This document shows, one piece after another, positions 63,374 through 64,000 of a DNA stretch of 64,000 nt. The DNA is taken from positions 2,170,001-2,234,000 of the forward strand of contig CP114060.1 in assembly GCA_026967495.1 (NCBI GenBank), read 5' to 3'. The position numbers and the translations under genes are program-made. Source of the stretch: Rouxiella badensis. Lineage in GTDB: Bacteria > Pseudomonadota > Gammaproteobacteria > Enterobacterales > Enterobacteriaceae. Positions within the stretch are counted from its first letter, which is position 1, and each line of letters opens with the position of its first letter. A model generated the notes under the pieces. It saw nothing but the letters and a program-made list of their open reading frames with translations, was not told the origin of the DNA and searched no databases.

Positions 63374-64000
63374 ATGGGCACCCCAAAAAGAGCCGCATTG
63401 CCGCCCACTCTTTTCCATTATCTACCCAGCCTCCCGAGCCGATACTGTTTCGCGGCGAAACGGTGAGCGCCAATACCGAATACGCCCCGCACTCCCACAG
63501 CTGGAGTCAGATAATTTGTGTCAAGTCGGGAGTATTGACGATGGAGGTGGACGGACAGCGTTACCTTGCGCCCCCGAGTTTGCGTTTTGGTTGCCCGCCG
63601 GAATCGTACATTCAAGTTATAACCGCAAGACCACTCGCTTTTATGCCATCGATATCGCCGCTGAACTTAATGAAGGGCTGCCGCAGTCGGCCTGTATGCT
63701 GAGCCTGACGCCGGTGTTTAACGCCATCGCAGAAGACTGTTTTGCGCGCAATTTGTCAGTGCCTAAAACCGCCGCTGATATGCGCATGTGCCAGGTTCTG
63801 CTCGACCAAATCGCCATTTGTCCGCGACTTCGCGCCTATCTCCCAGGTTCTGAAGACAAACTGCTGGCACCCGTGCTCTCGGCACTGGAAAAGGATCCGG
63901 CCAATAATCTGTCGCTGGCCGAGTGGGCAAAGCAGGTTTATACCTCCGAGCGCACGCTGTCGCGTCGGTGTCAGGAAGAGCTCGGCATGGCGTTCAGTGA
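63374..64000 (+). pseudogene. AraC-family regulator, frameshifted twice, cut by right window edge
   Basis: Starts MGTPKRAALPPTLFHYLPSL (ATG 63374), then a cupin sensor domain (PILFRGETVSANTEYAPHSHSWSQIICVKSGVLTMEVDGQRYLAPP) and the start of an AraC helix-turn-helix (LSLAEWAKQVYTSERTLSRRCQEELGMAFS). The frame breaks in C runs near 63432-63434 and 63571-63575; one more C at each restores one frame. The gene continues past 64,000. Confidence 0.8.

Overview
The window is a prophage followed by a stretch of enterobacterial chromosome. Bases 1 to about 30,960 are most of a lambdoid siphovirus prophage of the HK97 kind; its integrase and immunity end lies left of the window. Bases about 30,960-64,000 are host DNA. 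Read in reverse, the host gene order (argW remnant, yfdC, mlaA, fadL, yfcZ, fadI, fadJ, sixA, smrB, prmB, aroC, mepA, epmC, yfcL, mnmC, fabB, flk) matches the E. coli 52-53 minute region. It differs in carrying a complete ccmABCDEFGHI operon between yfdC and mlaA, in lacking yfcA between mepA and epmC, and in having a block of extra genes between fabB and flk. This fits a non-E. coli member of Enterobacterales, perhaps Yersiniaceae or Hafniaceae; I cannot name the genus from sequence alone.

Prophage layout, left to right: replication genes (O-like initiator, DnaC-like loader), small early genes, a damaged dam/PAPS-reductase fusion, rusA, a DUF968 gene, a consensus LexA box and antiterminator Q. 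Next come a cargo module (XRE/ImmA protein plus DUF4411 PIN-like protein) in the slot between Q and lysis, then two holin-like genes, a GH19 endolysin and Rz/Rz1. A structured leader and KilA-N gene follow, then HNH, terminase, portal, protease, capsid, connectors and tail tube, and the G/GT chaperone with a lambda-type slippery site. The tail region holds a lipoprotein moron, tape measure, tail tip, J-like protein and fibre. The right end has a UmuD'-like gene with its own LexA-like box and an orphan minus-strand gene with an Rx4H (HEPN-like) motif. The right junction carries only the first 25 nt of an argW-type tRNA gene.

Chromosome: ccmABCDEFGHI makes the System I cytochrome c maturation machinery. 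mlaA, fadL, fadI and fadJ cover outer-membrane lipid asymmetry and fatty-acid uptake and oxidation, with FadR-like operators before fadL and fadI and a FadR plus FabR site before fabB. Then come sixA, smrB, prmB, aroC, mepA, epmC, yfcL, mnmC and fabB. After these are a Met/His-rich DUF2946-PepSY pair, a YbiR-type transporter, a MocR regulator divergent from a rhodanese, flk, and a DMT exporter divergent from an AraC-type regulator that runs off the right edge.

Caution on sequence quality: at least 16 genes are split by single-base indels, including aroC, ccmE and fadI. Deletions sit in homopolymers. Six of the insertions produce GAGNCTC where the protein family predicts GAGCTC. I treat most of these as consensus errors rather than real mutations. 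The dam/PAPS-reductase fusion looks like a genuine deletion.
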